The position numbers and the translations under genes are program-made. 64,000 bases of DNA from NCBI RefSeq assembly GCF_001245615.1, contig NZ_CWKH01000001.1, forward strand, positions 2,728,001 through 2,792,000, written 5' to 3'. Below, one piece after another: positions 1 to 8,466 of this stretch. Each line of letters begins with the position of its first letter. Position 1 is the stretch's first letter. Below the pieces are notes generated by a model. The model saw nothing but the letters and a program-made list of their open reading frames with translations. It did not search any database and was not told the DNA's origin. The stretch is from Mycolicibacterium neworleansense. Its GTDB lineage: Bacteria > Actinomycetota > Actinomycetes > Mycobacteriales > Mycobacteriaceae.

Positions 1-503
1 ATCCGGTGCGCGCCGCGGCGGCAACGGGCGTGTCGACCGTGGTACTCACCAACGCCGCCGGCGGCCTGCGGGCCGAATACCAGGTGGGCCAGCCGGTGCT
101 GATCAGTGATCACCTCAACCTCACCGCGCGATCCCCGCTGGCCGGGGCACAGTTCGTCGACCTGGTCGACGCCTACTCCCCGCGGCTGCGGGCACTGGCC
201 CGCGAGATCGAGCCGACCCTGGCCGAGGGCGTCTACGCCGGGTTGCCCGGGCCGCACTACGAGACCCCGGCCGAGATCCGGATGCTGCGCACCCTGGGCG
301 CCGACCTGGTCGGCATGTCGACGGTGCACGAGACGATCGCCGCCCGAGCGGCGGGCCTGCAGGTTCTGGGCATCTCGATGGTGACGAACCTGGCCGCGGG
401 GATGACGGGCGAACCACTCAGCCACGCCGAGGTGCTTGAGGCCGGACGTCAATCCGCGACCCGGATGGGTGCGCTGCTGCGCTCGGTGATCGAGCGGGTC
501 TAG
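1..503 (+). CDS. deoD: Purine nucleoside phosphorylase, C-terminal part (5' end outside window)
   Basis: Phosphorolysis of purine (deoxy)nucleosides to base and (deoxy)ribose-1-phosphate in cytosolic salvage. The visible part runs from the first base of the window to the TAG at 501-503, so the N-terminus is missing. Motifs of the trimeric PNP family are visible: LTNAAGG near the start, [13 protein letters not shown] in the middle, MSTVHE, and VTNLAAG near the end (the Asn that contacts the purine). In M. tuberculosis the homologue (Rv3307) directly precedes pmmB; here a roughly 3.7-kb regulatory/redox insertion separates them. The gene ends tail to tail with the TetR gene, sharing 4 bases. 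Family assignment is secure; the start cannot be seen. Confidence 0.93.
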   Translation, partial: PVRAAAATGVSTVVLTNAAGGLRAEYQVGQPVLISDHLNLTARSPLAGAQFVDLVDAYSPRLRALAREIEPTLAEGVYAGLPGPHYETPAEIRMLRTLGADLVGMSTVHETIAARAAGLQVLGISMVTNLAAGMTGEPLSHAEVLEAGRQSATRMGALLRSVIERV

Positions 504-1045
504 CCGACCAGATACCGCTGCAGGGTGGGACCGATCCAGTCGACGACCTGCTGCCGGTCCATGTCGACCAGCGGGCCGAAGGCCAGCACGTAGCGACACA
601 GCGCCATCCCGAGGACCTGGGAGGCGGCCAGGCTCGCCCGCGTGGGCGTGTCAGGGGCATGTCCGGTCAGTTTGGCGATCGCCGGGGCGAGCTGGGCGGC
701 GAAGATGGCCCGCATCCGCTCGGCGACCGCCTCGTTGGTCACCCCCGCCCGCAACAGGATGAGTAGTGCCTCGTCCCGCTCCCAGCGTTCGAGGAAGTGC
801 GCAGCCAGGGCGGCGCCCAGTTGGTCATGCGGCACCTGGGTGAGATCAGGCAGTTCCAGATCGAATTCGGCGGCCGCGGCGAACAAGCGCTCCTTGTTGC
901 CGTAGTACCGCATCACCATCGACGGGTCGATCCCGGCATCTGCCGCGATGGCCCGGATGGTGGCCTTCTCGTACCCGTCGGCGGCGAAGCGCTCGCGGGC
1001 CGCGGCAAGGATCACGGACTTGGTCTCGGCTGCGGGTCGGCGCAT
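500..1045 (-). CDS. TetR-family transcriptional repressor
   Basis: A 181-residue regulator. The N-terminal helix-turn-helix is clear: [20 protein letters not shown], then [19 protein letters not shown], the usual TetR DNA-binding unit within about residues 10-60. The rest is a helical ligand and dimer domain. The ATG at 1043-1045 was chosen because homology begins there (MRRPAAETK); the frame stays open upstream to 1303, but that stretch reads as antisense of the neighbouring gene. It is divergent from the FAD monooxygenase at 1146, and the 100-bp gap holds four copies of an inverted-repeat motif, so autoregulation and repression of the monooxygenase are likely. The inducer is unknown. Confidence 0.9.
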   Translation of the reverse strand: MRRPAAETKSVILAAARERFAADGYEKATIRAIAADAGIDPSMVMRYYGNKERLFAAAAEFDLELPDLTQVPHDQLGAALAAHFLERWERDEALLILLRAGVTNEAVAERMRAIFAAQLAPAIAKLTGHAPDTPTRASLAASQVLGMALCRYVLAFGPLVDMDRQQVVDWIGPTLQRYLVG

Positions 1046-1046
1046 G

Positions 1047-1132
1047 CCAACAATTGTAGGCCAACAACCGTTGACATCATTCCGGAACGGTCCTACATTG
1101 ATGCCAACAAGCGTTGACCAACAGTTGTTGAC
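1047..1132. promoter_or_regulatory. Four-copy TetR operator array between divergent genes
   Basis: A motif close to CCAACAAGCGTTGAC (arms CAAC/GTTG) occurs at 1061-1075, 1104-1118 and 1118-1132, with a degraded copy at 1047-1060. Starts are 14 bp apart within each pair, one pair next to each gene start. The last copy directly precedes the AAAGGAG ribosome site (1133-1139) of the monooxygenase. Seen directly; assigning it to the adjacent TetR protein is inference. Confidence 0.75.
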
Positions 1133-1145
1133 AAAGGAGTCGAAG

Positions 1146-2291
1146 ATGCCCGTGTTCACCACCGACGTCCTGATCGTCGGAGCCGGACCGGTCGGCCTGA
1201 CGGCCGCGATCGTGTTGACCCAAGCAGGCCACGACGTGACCGTGGTGGACCGCCAGGCCGAGGGAACCAACACCTCGAGGGCCGCCGTCGTGCACCCCCA
1301 CACCCTGGAATTGCTGGAGCCCTACGACGTGGTCGACGAGCTCGTCGCACGCGGTGTGCACACCCCGACCTTCGCCATCCGCGACCGCGACGACCTCCTG
1401 ATCGCGGTCCCGTTCAGCGACCTGCCCACCCGCTACCCGTACACGCTGATGATCTCGCAGGCCGATACCGAGGCCTTCCTGCTCAACCGGCTGGAACAGT
1501 TGGGCGGCAAGGTTCTCCGACCGGCCACCGTCACCGAGATCCGGCAGACCGGCGACCATGCCACCGCCACCTTCGCTGACGGTCAGCAGATCCGGGCCCG
1601 GTATGTGATCGGCGCCGACGGCATGCACAGCACGGTCCGCGAGCACGCCGGGATCGCGTTCAGCGGTGGCACCTACGGCGAGGCGTTCACACTGGCCGAT
1701 GTCCGCCTGTCCGGCGGTGTGCCGGCCGACGAGGTGATCCTCTACTTCTCCCCCGCCGGGCTGGTCGTTGTGGCCCCACTGCCCGACGGGATGTACCGGA
1801 TCGTGGCGACGGTGGACGAAGCGCCGCAGCATCCCGACATCGCGTTCGTGCAGTCGCTGCTGGATGAACGCGGTCCGGCGGCGGAGCCCGCGGTGGTCGA
1901 AGAAGTGGTCTGGGGGTCCCGGTTCCGCGTGCATCACCGCGTCGCCGACGCGTTCCGCGACAACCGGATCCTGCTGGCGGGCGACGCCGCGCACGTGCAC
2001 TCACCGGCCGGCGGGCAGGGCATGAACCTCGGGATCGAGGATGCCGTCTTGCTGGGCCAATGCCTGTCGGACGTGCTGCGCGGAGCCGACGACGGCCTGC
2101 TCGACGAGTACGCCGTCAATCGCCGCCGTACGGCACACGGCGTCGTCTCGATGACCAGCCGGCTCACCGAACTCGCCACCGCATCCGCCCGTCGCCGTCC
2201 CATCCGCAATCGGGTCATGCGTCTGGCGGGCAAGCTGCCCGCCGTCCGCCGCTCCTTGGCCTGGCGGCTGTCCGGCCTGAACCGACGCTGA
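1146..2291 (+). CDS. FAD-dependent aromatic/polyketide-type monooxygenase (class A flavoprotein)
   Basis: A 381-residue flavoprotein of the p-hydroxybenzoate-hydroxylase fold. Visible motifs: the Rossmann GAGPVG (G12, G14, G17), the DG motif GADGMHSTV (about 156-164), and the second FAD motif LAGDAAHVHSPAGGQGMNLG from about residue 277. It is short for the class (RebC/MhpA types exceed 500 residues), as only the core FAD and substrate domains are present. The ATG at 1146 follows AAAGGAG by a normal distance; in-frame upstream codons overlap the operators and are not used. It is probably repressed by the divergent TetR and expressed with the next gene (14-bp gap). The substrate is unknown; detoxification of an aromatic or polyketide compound is a family-based guess. 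Confidence 0.88.
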   Translation: MPVFTTDVLIVGAGPVGLTAAIVLTQAGHDVTVVDRQAEGTNTSRAAVVHPHTLELLEPYDVVDELVARGVHTPTFAIRDRDDLLIAVPFSDLPTRYPYTLMISQADTEAFLLNRLEQLGGKVLRPATVTEIRQTGDHATATFADGQQIRARYVIGADGMHSTVREHAGIAFSGGTYGEAFTLADVRLSGGVPADEVILYFSPAGLVVVAPLPDGMYRIVATVDEAPQHPDIAFVQSLLDERGPAAEPAVVEEVVWGSRFRVHHRVADAFRDNRILLAGDAAHVHSPAGGQGMNLGIEDAVLLGQCLSDVLRGADDGLLDEYAVNRRRTAHGVVSMTSRLTELATASARRRPIRNRVMRLAGKLPAVRRSLAWRLSGLNRR

Positions 2292-2305
2292 GGAAGGACA
2301 AGACG

Positions 2306-3142
2306 ATGAAGCTCGTCAACGATCACCTCGCGGTACCGGTCCGGCTCACCCACCGGAGCGCGAACGGATTTCTGATTCTGGCGGCCGAGGTCGGTCGCTG
2401 GTGTGGGCCATTCGCGCTGCCGTCGACCGCGCGTCGTCACCTGGCTGCCCGGCTCGCCCGTCTGGCGCAACAGCTGACAAGGCGAGACGACGTCGTGGAG
2501 GCCGTGGTGTTCCGTGGCGCGCTACGCCCACCTGGTGAGGGCGCCGCGTTGCTGGCGCGTGCGGGTGTCCGGCCCGCACGCCATGACGTGGTGGTGCTGA
2601 TTCGCACCACCGATGCCGACGCGATCGACGCCGTACGGGCTGCCGACGACCACCGCTCGATGGTCAGCGCAATCCGCCAGAGCGCACGGCATTCCTACCA
2701 GGCGGCGGCCGACAATGCCGCCCGGATCGCCGACGTCGACCATAGCGCCCAACGTTGGTTCCTGTTCAACTACTTTCACTGCGATTCAGCGGAAACCGTC
2801 TATGCCACATGGGAATACACGGCCGGATGGTTTCAGCGCAACACCGCGCTGCCGGACTCGACGCTGCTGGCCCCGCGGGCGGGTGAATCGACCGATTACC
2901 GGGTGGTCAACCACGCCAGCTGGCCGACGCTACGGACATTCCTGCCCAGCCTGCTGTTCCGTCGCACGTTCCGGACGTTCGTGCTGGCCAACTTCAAGGC
3001 GAACGACGTCGCGGCTCAGCCCATCATCTACCGGCTGGCTGCAGCGACCGGCTGCGCCGCCTGCCCAGCCGGGCCATCGTCCGCGCCATCAGCGGCGCCA
3101 CGAACAGCATCAGCAGGACCCGCAACACCTGGGCCGCGATGA
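2306..3142 (+). CDS. Conserved hypothetical protein in monooxygenase operon
   Basis: A 278-residue protein starting 14 bp after the monooxygenase, with AGGAAGGA upstream. I do not recognise a characterised family. It is mostly soluble in character, rich in Arg and His, with a middle region of aromatic residues (RWFLFNYFHCDSAETVYATW). The tight spacing suggests co-transcription and a shared task with the flavoprotein. The last roughly 39 residues are a Pro/Ala/Ser-rich tail encoded antisense to the end of the AbrB-type transporter gene. That tail looks like read-through after loss of an older stop codon, so the functional protein probably ends near residue 240. Confidence 0.6.
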   Translation: MKLVNDHLAVPVRLTHRSANGFLILAAEVGRWCGPFALPSTARRHLAARLARLAQQLTRRDDVVEAVVFRGALRPPGEGAALLARAGVRPARHDVVVLIRTTDADAIDAVRAADDHRSMVSAIRQSARHSYQAAADNAARIADVDHSAQRWFLFNYFHCDSAETVYATWEYTAGWFQRNTALPDSTLLAPRAGESTDYRVVNHASWPTLRTFLPSLLFRRTFRTFVLANFKANDVAAQPIIYRLAAATGCAACPAGPSSAPSAAPRTASAGPATPGPR

Positions 3143-4106
3143 TGAAGGTGACGTTGGAACCGGTTTCCACCGCGGTCGCCAGCACCGCGTAGACCCCGCC
3201 CGGACTGGTCGCCAGGTAACCCTCGAGCTGCGTCCTGCCGGTGACGTCGGCCAGCACCACACCGAGCCCGGCCGTGGCCACGCCGAGCACCACGATGAGG
3301 GTCAGCGCGAGCGGCAGTATCCGGCCGATCGCACGCAACGAGTCGCGGGTGAAGGCGATGCCGGCCTGCCAGCCGATCACCATGTAGGCGGCCTGCACCA
3401 GCAGCGCCGGGACCGCCAGCCCGAAGGACAGGCCGGTGAGTTGCAGTGCCACCGTCAGGGCCAGCGGGCCGAGCAGCCCGGCGCCGGGAAGTCTGACCCA
3501 CCGCCCGCCGACGGCCCCGACCGCGACGATGACGGCCAGCATCACCAGGCTCAGATACCAAGGTGCCGAGTCGGTTTCAGCCGGTGCCGACGCGGGATGC
3601 GACCGGTCGGCGCGAAAGACCAAGGTCACCACGAGTGGAATGGTCGCGGTGACAAGGGCCACCCGCAGATATTGGACGACGGAGACGACGCGATCATCGC
3701 CGCCGAGTTCGCGGGCGATGGCCACCAGGCCCGACGCACCCCCGGCCACCAGCGCCAGCGACCCGGTCAACGGGCTGACGTCGCGGTGCAGCCCGAGCAG
3801 CCCGCCGGCGACGATGCTCAACAGCAACGTGGCCACGGTGATCACCAGCACGATCACCCAATCCGACCCGAGCGCGCTGACGGCGTCGCGATGGACCATC
3901 GTGCCGATGTAGACGCCGAGCACGCCTTGGGCGATCACGCCGGCCGGGCGGGGCATCCGTTCCGGGGCCAACGAGGCGAGCGCCAGCGCGATGCCCACCG
4001 CCAGCCCGGCGAACAACGCGGCCGAGGGGACTCCGATGAGATCGAGCGGGACGGTGACGGCGGCCGTGGCGGCAACGAGAAGCAGCCACCGCAGTATCCG
4101 CGTCAT
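3024..4106 (-). CDS. AbrB-family membrane transporter/regulator (ammonia-monooxygenase-like)
   Basis: A 360-residue polytopic membrane protein with about 10 hydrophobic segments and the two-fold repeated layout of the AbrB/YgaH family (Pfam AbrB, often mislabelled ammonia monooxygenase). Typical pieces are VPSAALFAGLAVGIALA, LLGLHRDVSPLTGSLALVAGGASG and SPGGVYAVLA. The start is the ATG at 4104-4106 (MTRILRW), with AGGAGG about 12 bp upstream; a longer frame to 4184 is unlikely because it crosses the divergent promoter. The family is implicated in export or membrane physiology, but the substrate is not established. It is divergent from a MarR gene that may control it. Its 3' end overlaps the convergent gene by 119 bp. 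Confidence 0.8.
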   Translation of the reverse strand: MTRILRWLLLVAATAAVTVPLDLIGVPSAALFAGLAVGIALALASLAPERMPRPAGVIAQGVLGVYIGTMVHRDAVSALGSDWVIVLVITVATLLLSIVAGGLLGLHRDVSPLTGSLALVAGGASGLVAIARELGGDDRVVSVVQYLRVALVTATIPLVVTLVFRADRSHPASAPAETDSAPWYLSLVMLAVIVAVGAVGGRWVRLPGAGLLGPLALTVALQLTGLSFGLAVPALLVQAAYMVIGWQAGIAFTRDSLRAIGRILPLALTLIVVLGVATAGLGVVLADVTGRTQLEGYLATSPGGVYAVLATAVETGSNVTFIIAAQVLRVLLMLFVAPLMARTMARLGRRRSRSLQPAGR

Positions 4107-4215
4107 CCCCGTCTCGCACCTCCTATCGAAATAGTAAGGCATCCCTTCGAAATATTCACGGCAGATACGGAGCCAAATGCTCATATCACCGCCAATGCCA
4201 AGGTATAACTTCTCT
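4107..4215. promoter_or_regulatory. Divergent AbrB/MarR promoter region with direct repeat
   Basis: TATAAC at 4204-4209 lies 6 bp before the ATG of the MarR gene, as expected for a leaderless transcript. TCGAAATA occurs at 4127-4134 and again at 4147-4154, 20 bp apart. The complement of ATAGTA (4131-4136) could be the -10 element of the transporter. The repeats are plausible MarR binding sites; this is inference. Confidence 0.45.
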
Positions 4216-4662
4216 ATGGCAGCGACATCGGCGACTGAACTACGTGAGTCGATGATGGCGGTGGCCCGCCAGATGCGGCGTCACCGACCAGATCACGGCC
4301 TGACCCTGAGCCAGTTGGAACTGCTGGGCGAGACCAGCCGCAGCGGAACCACCACCCCGGCCGAGATGGGCGCCCGGCTGCACGTCCGGGCGCAGTCACT
4401 GACCGACAGCATCAACGAACTCGTACGCCGTGGGCTGATCGTCCGCCGCCCCGACGACAACGACCGGCGCCGCCAGCTCATCGAGATCACCGCGGCGGGG
4501 ACGGCGTTGCTGCAGGCCGACCGTGACGAGCGGGACGCCTGGCTGCACGCCACCATGCGGGAGAACCTGACCGATCTGGAGTTCGATCTGCTGATGCTGG
4601 TGGCACCGGTCCTGCGCAAGCTGGCGTACTCCGACGCCGCGGCGGGCACACTTGGGGCATGA
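4216..4662 (+). CDS. MarR-family transcriptional regulator
   Basis: A 148-residue winged-helix regulator. Recognisable features are LTLSQLELLGE, the recognition region TTPAEMGARLHVRAQSLTDS, and the wing VRRPDDNDRRRQLIEITAAG with its DxxxRR signature (about residues 80-95). The ATG at 4216 fits the likely leaderless promoter; an upstream in-frame start at 4177 lies before the -10 element. Its stop overlaps the pmmB start (ATGA), so the two are translationally coupled, even though pmmB is a housekeeping gene. It is divergent from the AbrB-type transporter, the more likely regulatory target. The ligand is unknown. Confidence 0.85.
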   Translation: MAATSATELRESMMAVARQMRRHRPDHGLTLSQLELLGETSRSGTTTPAEMGARLHVRAQSLTDSINELVRRGLIVRRPDDNDRRRQLIEITAAGTALLQADRDERDAWLHATMRENLTDLEFDLLMLVAPVLRKLAYSDAAAGTLGA

Positions 4663-6275
4663 CCTCCATCGCGACCGCCGCCGCCGATTGGATCGCACAT
4701 GACCCTGACCCGCAGACCGCGGCCGAATTGTCCGCCTGCAACCCGGATGAGCTCGACCGTCGATTCAGTCAGCCCTTGACCTTCGGCACCGCCGGGTTGC
4801 GTGGCCCGTTGCGGGGTGGGCCCGACGCCATGAACCTGGCCGTCGTCATGCGCACCACGTGGGCGCTGACCCAGGTCCTCAAGGACCATGGCCTGGGCGG
4901 GTCGCTCGTGGTGGTCGGCCGTGACGCCCGGCACCAGTCCGACGAATTCGCGCTGGCGGCGGCCGAAGTGCTTGCCGCCGAGGGGTTCAACATCCTGCTG
5001 ATGATGGCCGCGGTCCCGACGCCGGTGGTCGCCTACAGCGTTCGTCATCTGCCTGCCGCGGCCGGCATCCAGATCACCGCGTCGCACAATCCCCCGACGG
5101 ACAACGGCTACAAGGTGTTTCTCGACGGCGGCATGCAATTGATCTCCCCCGCCGACCGCGAGATCGAGAGCGCAATCGCCCGGGCCCCGCACGCAGACGA
5201 GATCCCCAGGGTCGCCGTGGAAACCGGCGGACTGAAGCAGATCCACGGCTACATCGAGCGGGCCGCCCGGGTGCGCCGCAGCACCGGCTCGGTGCGGATC
5301 GCACTGACGCCGCTGCATGGTGTCGGCGGCGAATACGCCCTTGATGCACTGGCGCTGGCGGGGTTCGACGATGTGCACGTGGTCGAGGACCAGTTCAATC
5401 CGGATCCGGACTTCCCCACCGTCAGCTACCCCAATCCCGAGGAACCCGGGGCGGTCGACGCGCTGCTGGCGCTGGCCGACGACGTCGACGCCGAGATCGC
5501 GATCGCACTCGATCCCGATGCCGACCGGTGCGCGGTCGGAGTTCCCGGCCCGGACGGATGGCGCATGCTCACCGGTGACGAAACCGGCTGGCTGCTGGGC
5601 GATTACATCCTGTCCCAGCTGGAGCCCGGCCCGGTCAGCGAAGCCGCGATGGTGGCCAGCACGGTGGTTTCTTCGAGGATGCTGGCGTCGATCGCGGCGG
5701 CCCACGGGGCCCAGCACGCCGAAACCCTCACCGGGTTCAAATGGTTGGCCCGCGCCGAGACACCGGGCACCACCCTGGTCTACGCATACGAAGAGGCGAT
5801 CGGGCATTGCGTCGACCCGGCCTCGGTACGCGACAAGGACGGGATCAGCGCCGCGATACTGGCCGCCGACCTCGTGGCCGCGCTGCGCGATCAGGGTCGC
5901 ACGATGCTCGACGCCCTCGATGATCTGGCGAAGGTGCACGGCGTGCACGTCACCGGTGCGGTCACGCGGCACGTCGATGACGCCGAGGCGGCCATGACGC
6001 GGTTGCGCTCGGGGCCACCGACCGAACTGGCCGGCATCGCCGTCACCGTCGAGGACCTGCAGGAGCGGCGCGGGCAACAGCGTACGGACGCCCTGGTCTT
6101 CACCGGCAGCGATGCCGGTACATCGGTGCGGGTGGTGGTGCGCCCGTCGGGAACCGAGCCGAAGCTCAAGTCCTACACCGAGGTCCGCTGCGCACCGACC
6201 GACGATCTGAACACCGCCCGGACGCACGCCCAGAAGCTCAGCCAGGACCTCGCCGACGCCGCGGCGCGCTGGTAG
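4659..6275 (+). CDS. pmmB: Phosphomannomutase/phosphoglucomutase
   Basis: An alpha-D-phosphohexomutase of 538 residues, interconverting hexose 1- and 6-phosphates (or pentose phosphates in salvage). All four signatures are present: the catalytic phosphoserine loop TASHNP with Ser142, the metal loop DPDADR (285-290), the sugar-binding EEAIG (378-382) and the phosphate-binding RPSGTEPK (495-502). It is the Rv3308 homologue by position next to deoD and upp. Deoxyribose- or ribose-1-phosphate released by deoD is a plausible substrate. The start ATG at 4659 overlaps the TGA of the MarR gene. It ends 4 bp from the convergent upp gene. Confidence 0.92.
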   Translation: MTSIATAAADWIAHDPDPQTAAELSACNPDELDRRFSQPLTFGTAGLRGPLRGGPDAMNLAVVMRTTWALTQVLKDHGLGGSLVVVGRDARHQSDEFALAAAEVLAAEGFNILLMMAAVPTPVVAYSVRHLPAAAGIQITASHNPPTDNGYKVFLDGGMQLISPADREIESAIARAPHADEIPRVAVETGGLKQIHGYIERAARVRRSTGSVRIALTPLHGVGGEYALDALALAGFDDVHVVEDQFNPDPDFPTVSYPNPEEPGAVDALLALADDVDAEIAIALDPDADRCAVGVPGPDGWRMLTGDETGWLLGDYILSQLEPGPVSEAAMVASTVVSSRMLASIAAAHGAQHAETLTGFKWLARAETPGTTLVYAYEEAIGHCVDPASVRDKDGISAAILAADLVAALRDQGRTMLDALDDLAKVHGVHVTGAVTRHVDDAEAAMTRLRSGPPTELAGIAVTVEDLQERRGQQRTDALVFTGSDAGTSVRVVVRPSGTEPKLKSYTEVRCAPTDDLNTARTHAQKLSQDLADAAARW

Positions 6276-6279
6276 CGCC

Positions 6280-6903
6280 TCAGCGCGGGCCGAACTGCCG
6301 GTCCCCGGCGTCGCCGAGGCCCGGCACGATGTAGGCGATCTCGTTGAGCCCCTCGTCGATCGTGGCGGTGACCAGCCGCATATCTGGGGCAACCTTCTCG
6401 ATCGCGGCGATGCCCTGCGGTGCACACACCACACACACCGCGGTGATGTCGACGGCGTTGCGTTCTTTGAGCAGGTCGATGGTGTAGGCCATCGAGCCGC
6501 CGGTCGCCAGCATCGGATCGAGGATGAACACCGACCGCGTGCTCAGGTCGTCGGGCAGCGAGGCCAGGTATGGCGTCGGCTGATGCGTCGTCTCGTCGCG
6601 CGCCATCCCGACGAAACCCACCTGCGCCTCGGGAATCAGTGCATGCGCCTGATCGACCATCCCCAGGCCGGCCCGTAACACCGGCACCAGCAGCGGCGGA
6701 TTGGCCAGGCGTGAGCCGGTGGTGTCGGTCACCGGGGTGCGCACCGGGATCTGCTCACATGCCGCGTCACGGGTGGCCTCGTACACCAGCATCAGGGTCA
6801 GGTCGCGCAGCGCCGCACGGAACCCGGCGTTATCAGTCCGCTCGTCGCGCAGGGTGGTCAGCCGCGCGGCGGCCAGAGGGTGCTCGACGACGCGTACATC
6901 CAT
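6280..6903 (-). CDS. upp: Uracil phosphoribosyltransferase
   Basis: A 207-residue cytosolic enzyme making UMP from uracil and PRPP. The PRPP loop is [13 protein letters not shown] (about residues 125-137), and the C-terminal uracil-binding [11 protein letters not shown] (195-205) is intact. LRAGLGM near residue 77 is also characteristic. Length matches the bacterial family (about 208). It is convergent with pmmB with almost no gap. The M. tuberculosis counterpart is Rv3309c. No unusual residues are seen. Confidence 0.95.
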   Translation of the reverse strand: MDVRVVEHPLAAARLTTLRDERTDNAGFRAALRDLTLMLVYEATRDAACEQIPVRTPVTDTTGSRLANPPLLVPVLRAGLGMVDQAHALIPEAQVGFVGMARDETTHQPTPYLASLPDDLSTRSVFILDPMLATGGSMAYTIDLLKERNAVDITAVCVVCAPQGIAAIEKVAPDMRLVTATIDEGLNEIAYIVPGLGDAGDRQFGPR

Positions 6904-7059
6904 GCGCTGACCTTAACGGTCGATGCCGCTGGGATGCAGGTGGATCCGGTGCCGGCTCCACGGACCACGGACTACGGGTTTTCAAGGGTCTGCATCGGGG
7001 CTCACCGGACCAGTCTGAAGTGGCGTTCATTCTTGCCCCCCGACTCTGGAGATCCGCTC

Positions 7060-7086
7060 ATGTCGAAAGTCGCAGCCGCCCGATGA
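7060..7086 (+). CDS. Possible 8-codon upstream ORF overlapping the sigma-factor start
   Basis: ATG at 7060 opens a short frame (MSKVAAAR) whose TGA at 7084-7086 overlaps the ATG of the ECF sigma gene as ATGA. Such an arrangement could couple translation of the sigma factor. The frame is also open further upstream, so this may be chance; there is no clear ribosome site. Confidence 0.2.
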   Translation: MSKVAAAR

Positions 7087-7679
7087 CCCTGAACATCGAT
7101 GCCGGGGACATCCACGCCGAATCCGATGCAGAACTGGCGGCCCGGTTCGTCAACGAGGCCATGCCCTTCCACCCCGTCCTGCTGCGCACCGCACGCCGGC
7201 TGACGCACAGCCATGCCGACGCCGAGGACCTGGTGCAGGACACCCTGATGAACGCCTACACCGGTTTCCGGCGGTTCGAACCTGGCACGAACCTGCGGGC
7301 GTGGCTGTTCCGCATCCTGCACAACCGGTGGATCAGCACACACCGGATGAAGCAACGCCGTCCGGATACGTTCGCGGTGGCCGAGATCACCGACAGCGAC
7401 ATGTTCGGCAACGCACTCCATTCCGCAGCCGCCGAACGTTCCGCCGAGGACCGGGTGCTCGACCTGCTCTGCGACGACCGGACCCGTGATGCGTTGTTGG
7501 CGCTGCCCGAAGGTTTCCGAGCGGTGTTGTACTACGCCGGCATCAAAGGCTTCACCTACGCCGAAACCGCGGCGCTCATGGAAATCCCACTGGGAACGGT
7601 GATGTCGCGCATCGCGCGCAGCCGCGAACGTCTGCGCGCCGCCCTGACCGAAGACACCGACACCCTGCGAGTCGCCTGA
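7083..7679 (+). CDS. ECF RNA polymerase sigma factor, SigH/SigR-like group
   Basis: 198 residues. Region 2 is clear: HPVLLRTARRLTHSHADAED, then LVQDTLMNAYTGFRRFEPGT and LRAWLFRILHNRWI. Region 4 contains LPEGFRAVLYYAGIKGFTYA followed by AALMEIPLGTVMSRIARSRE. It resembles mycobacterial SigH in LVQDTLMNAYTGFRRFEPGTN and PLGTVMSR. No HxxxCxxC zinc anti-sigma factor follows; the next gene, 3 bp downstream, is an SDR. Control by a distant anti-sigma or by transcription alone is therefore likely. The ATG at 7083 was chosen because homology begins soon after and the preceding frame is only antisense of upp. The regulon cannot be told from this window. Confidence 0.85.
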   Translation: MTLNIDAGDIHAESDAELAARFVNEAMPFHPVLLRTARRLTHSHADAEDLVQDTLMNAYTGFRRFEPGTNLRAWLFRILHNRWISTHRMKQRRPDTFAVAEITDSDMFGNALHSAAAERSAEDRVLDLLCDDRTRDALLALPEGFRAVLYYAGIKGFTYAETAALMEIPLGTVMSRIARSRERLRAALTEDTDTLRVA

Positions 7680-7682
7680 ACC

Positions 7683-8420
7683 ATGGAATCCGGATCGACA
7701 GAACTCAAGGGATACCGCGCACTGGTCACCGGCGGCACCGCCGGCATCGGGCTGGCCTGTGCCGACCTGCTGGCCCGGGCCGGCGCAGCGGTGACCATCA
7801 CCGGACGAGATGAACGGCGGGGCCGCGACGCCGCGGCCACGCTCGGCAATGAGGTCCGATTCGTCAGGGCCGACCTGGCTGACCTGGATTCGGTGCAATC
7901 CCTTGCCCGGCAATGTGATCAGCTGGACATCCTGGTCAACAACGCAGCCGCCTTCCCCGGTGCGCTCACGGTCGAACAAGATGTCGCCTCGTTCGAGCAG
8001 ACCTTCGACACCAATGTGCGCGGCACCTATTTCCTGGTGGCCCAGCTGGTGGGCGGCATGCTCGACCGGGGCCGCGGCAGCATCGTCAACGTCACCTCGA
8101 TGGTGGCGTCGAAAGGGGTGCCCGGCGCCTCTGCCTACAGCGCCTCCAAAGCCGCCGTCGAATCACTGACCCGCACCTGGGCCGCCGAATTCGGTGCCGG
8201 CGGAGTGCGGGTCAACAGTGTGGCGCCGGGGCCGACCCGCACCGAGGGCGTCGAGGCCCAATGGGGCGACACCAACGAGGAGCTCGGCCGCGCGCTCCCG
8301 TTGGGCCGCACCGCCACCCCTGAAGAGATCGCCCATGCCGTGCTGTTCCTGAGTTCACCGCGGGCGGCCTTCATCACGGGCTCGACCTTGCACGCCGACG
8401 GGGGCGGCACCGCGATCTGA
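7683..8420 (+). CDS. Short-chain dehydrogenase/reductase (SDR)
   Basis: A 245-residue classical SDR. Visible are the cofactor motif TGGTAGIG (16-23), NNAA in the core, and the catalytic Ser139, Tyr152 and Lys156 (YSASK). It closes with the PR-FITGSTLHADGG segment typical of FabG-like enzymes. It probably reduces or oxidises a carbonyl or alcohol with NAD(P)(H); the substrate is unknown. The start lies 3 bp after the sigma-factor stop, so the two are almost certainly in one transcript. That makes this SDR a likely member or effector of the sigma factor's response. Confidence 0.88.
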   Translation: MESGSTELKGYRALVTGGTAGIGLACADLLARAGAAVTITGRDERRGRDAAATLGNEVRFVRADLADLDSVQSLARQCDQLDILVNNAAAFPGALTVEQDVASFEQTFDTNVRGTYFLVAQLVGGMLDRGRGSIVNVTSMVASKGVPGASAYSASKAAVESLTRTWAAEFGAGGVRVNSVAPGPTRTEGVEAQWGDTNEELGRALPLGRTATPEEIAHAVLFLSSPRAAFITGSTLHADGGGTAI

Positions 8421-8466
8421 AGACAGATCAGGGGAACCGATCGGGGTCGGCGGGCGTCCTAACCAC

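Noticed and set aside
2613..4208. Long plus-strand open frame (531 codons) over the AbrB region
   Set aside because: It is antisense to a well-supported membrane protein and its translation is low-complexity Arg/Gln/Asp/His sequence typical of high-GC shadows.
4293..6434. 713-codon minus-strand frame opposite pmmB
   Set aside because: pmmB carries all family motifs on the plus strand; the opposite frame has none and spans several genes.
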